The translations under genes were made by a program, and so were the position numbers. Positions 39,376 to 40,174 of a DNA stretch of 40,174 nt are shown piece after piece. The DNA lies in assembly GCA_964620345.1 (NCBI GenBank), contig CAZUHK010000008.1, forward strand, positions 1 through 40,174, in the 5' to 3' direction. How positions within the stretch are numbered: the stretch's first letter is position 1; every line of letters begins with the position of its first letter. The notes under the pieces were generated by a model that had not been told where the DNA came from, did not search any database, and was given only the letters and a program-made list of their open reading frames with translations. This stretch comes from CAZUHK01 sp964620345. GTDB lineage: Bacteria > Planctomycetota > Phycisphaerae > Phycisphaerales > Zrk34.

Positions 39376-40174
39376 ATGGCTAAAGCCGCGAAGCAGCAAT
39401 TCGCTCTGGGCGTGGACTACGGCACCGCCAGTTGTCGCGCGCTGATTGTGCGCACCGCCGATGGCAAGGAAGTCGCCTCGGCCAGCTACGCCTACAAGCA
39501 CGGCGACGATGGGGTGCTGACCGATGCGAAAGACCCCAATCTCGCCCGCCAGAGCCCGACCGACTACACCCGGGGCTTCGAAACCGTCGTGGCCAAGGCG
39601 ATCAAAGCCGCGAAGGATGTGAAGGGGTTTGACCCCAATCGCATCGTCGGCATCGGCATCGACGGCACCGGCTCCACGCCGATCCCCGTGGACGGCAACG
39701 CCAGACCGTTGGGCGCGACGGCCAAGTGGAAGCACGACCTCGACGCCCAGGCCTGGCTGTGGAAGGATCACACCGCCTGGGAGCAGGCCGAGGAGATCAC
39801 CGCCAAGGCCGACGATGATCGCACCGGCTATCTGAGCAAGTGCGGCGGCACGTACAGCAGCGAGTGGTACTGGTCGAAGCTGCTGCGCTGCCAGCGGACC
39901 AACGCGAAGGTGTTCGACGCCGCGGCGAGTTGGGTCGAGTTGACCGACTGGGTGCCGGCGTGGCTGACCGGCGTGGAGCGGGTGGCGGACGTGGCCCGGT
40001 CGATCTGCCCGGCCGGCCACAAGGCGATGTATCACGAGCAGTGGGGCGGCTGGCCGGGCAAGGGGTTTCTCGCGTCGCTCTCGCCGGGCATCGCGGCGCT
40101 GCGGGACCGGCTGCCGCCCAACGCCACGCCGCTGGGGCAGACGATCGGCACGGTCGCCCCGTCGATCGCGAAGA
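39376..40174 (+). CDS. FGGY-family carbohydrate kinase, ribulokinase-like, 5' part
   Basis: The gene runs off the window; 266 residues are visible. The N-terminal ATPase motif is ALGVDYGTASCRALIV, and the IDGTGSTPIPVDGNARPL segment and the W-rich KWKHDLDAQ...YWSKLL region are those of L-ribulokinase (AraB) rather than xylulokinase. It phosphorylates a ketose in the cytoplasm. A GAGG site precedes the ATG pair at 39373/39376, with spacing favouring 39376. Arabinose use would suit a polysaccharide degrader. Confidence 0.9.
   Translation, partial: MAKAAKQQFALGVDYGTASCRALIVRTADGKEVASASYAYKHGDDGVLTDAKDPNLARQSPTDYTRGFETVVAKAIKAAKDVKGFDPNRIVGIGIDGTGSTPIPVDGNARPLGATAKWKHDLDAQAWLWKDHTAWEQAEEITAKADDDRTGYLSKCGGTYSSEWYWSKLLRCQRTNAKVFDAAASWVELTDWVPAWLTGVERVADVARSICPAGHKAMYHEQWGGWPGKGFLASLSPGIAALRDRLPPNATPLGQTIGTVAPSIAK

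Overview
The window looks like chromosome of a planctomycete, most likely of the Phycisphaerae type. The base composition is very high in GC and the genes are densely packed. Supporting features are a type II pseudopilin start (FTLIELL motif), PEP-CTERM-like tails, a Ser-type sulfatase, Gram-negative lpxA, and mfd, dprA and lipB genes of bacterial type. No rRNA, tRNA, CRISPR array or intact insertion sequence was seen. The phylum assignment is inference from gene content only.

Left end (90-3412, minus strand): a four-gene operon of a COG0523/CobW metallochaperone, a second copy of HisI, a flavin oxidoreductase with a Cys-rich tail and a 69-residue protein. Its promoter (TTGACA, 16 nt, TATCAT) contains an imperfect Fur/Zur-type palindrome. 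The HisI copy has lost one of the three zinc-ligand cysteines that the housekeeping HisI at 20789-21226 keeps. This reads as a zinc-starvation operon and is the best candidate here for an under-described system.

3671-13097 (minus strand): a nitrate reduction operon. In transcription order it holds an Rrf2 regulator, hemerythrin, NnrS, a b-type cytochrome with a four-Cys tail, a NarB/NasA-type molybdopterin nitrate reductase, a four-cluster ferredoxin, a Tat-exported Rieske protein, a small two-helix membrane protein, a NarK-type transporter and a truncated MoaA. Most junctions overlap or nearly touch.

13234-20430 (plus strand): a divergent nitric-oxide defence and heme-modification operon. 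It holds RIC/ScdA, flavohemoglobin, a broken hemerythrin, a methyltransferase, a cupin, a pseudopilin fragment, a membrane FxLYD-like protein, a DGC-domain protein and two radical SAM/SPASM proteins (one NirJ/AhbC-like). A 19-bp perfect palindrome lies between the two divergent promoters and is the likely target of the Rrf2 (NsrR-like) regulator.

20431-40174: mostly housekeeping. Genes are hisI, an RRM RNA-binding protein with a long leader, a STAS-like remnant, upp, dprA, a membrane protein, a glycosyltransferase, a sulfatase, a zincin, a dihydroorotate dehydrogenase-like protein, a short N-acetylglutamate synthase, mfd, a HAD phosphatase, apt, a GroES-like protein, an ABC exporter, an MBL-fold hydrolase, lpxA, lipB and the start of a ribulokinase-like FGGY kinase. 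Many of these lack a Shine-Dalgarno sequence and instead have a TANNNT box 6-9 nt before the ATG, which suggests widespread leaderless transcription. lpxA and lipB appear to share one symmetrical -10 element.
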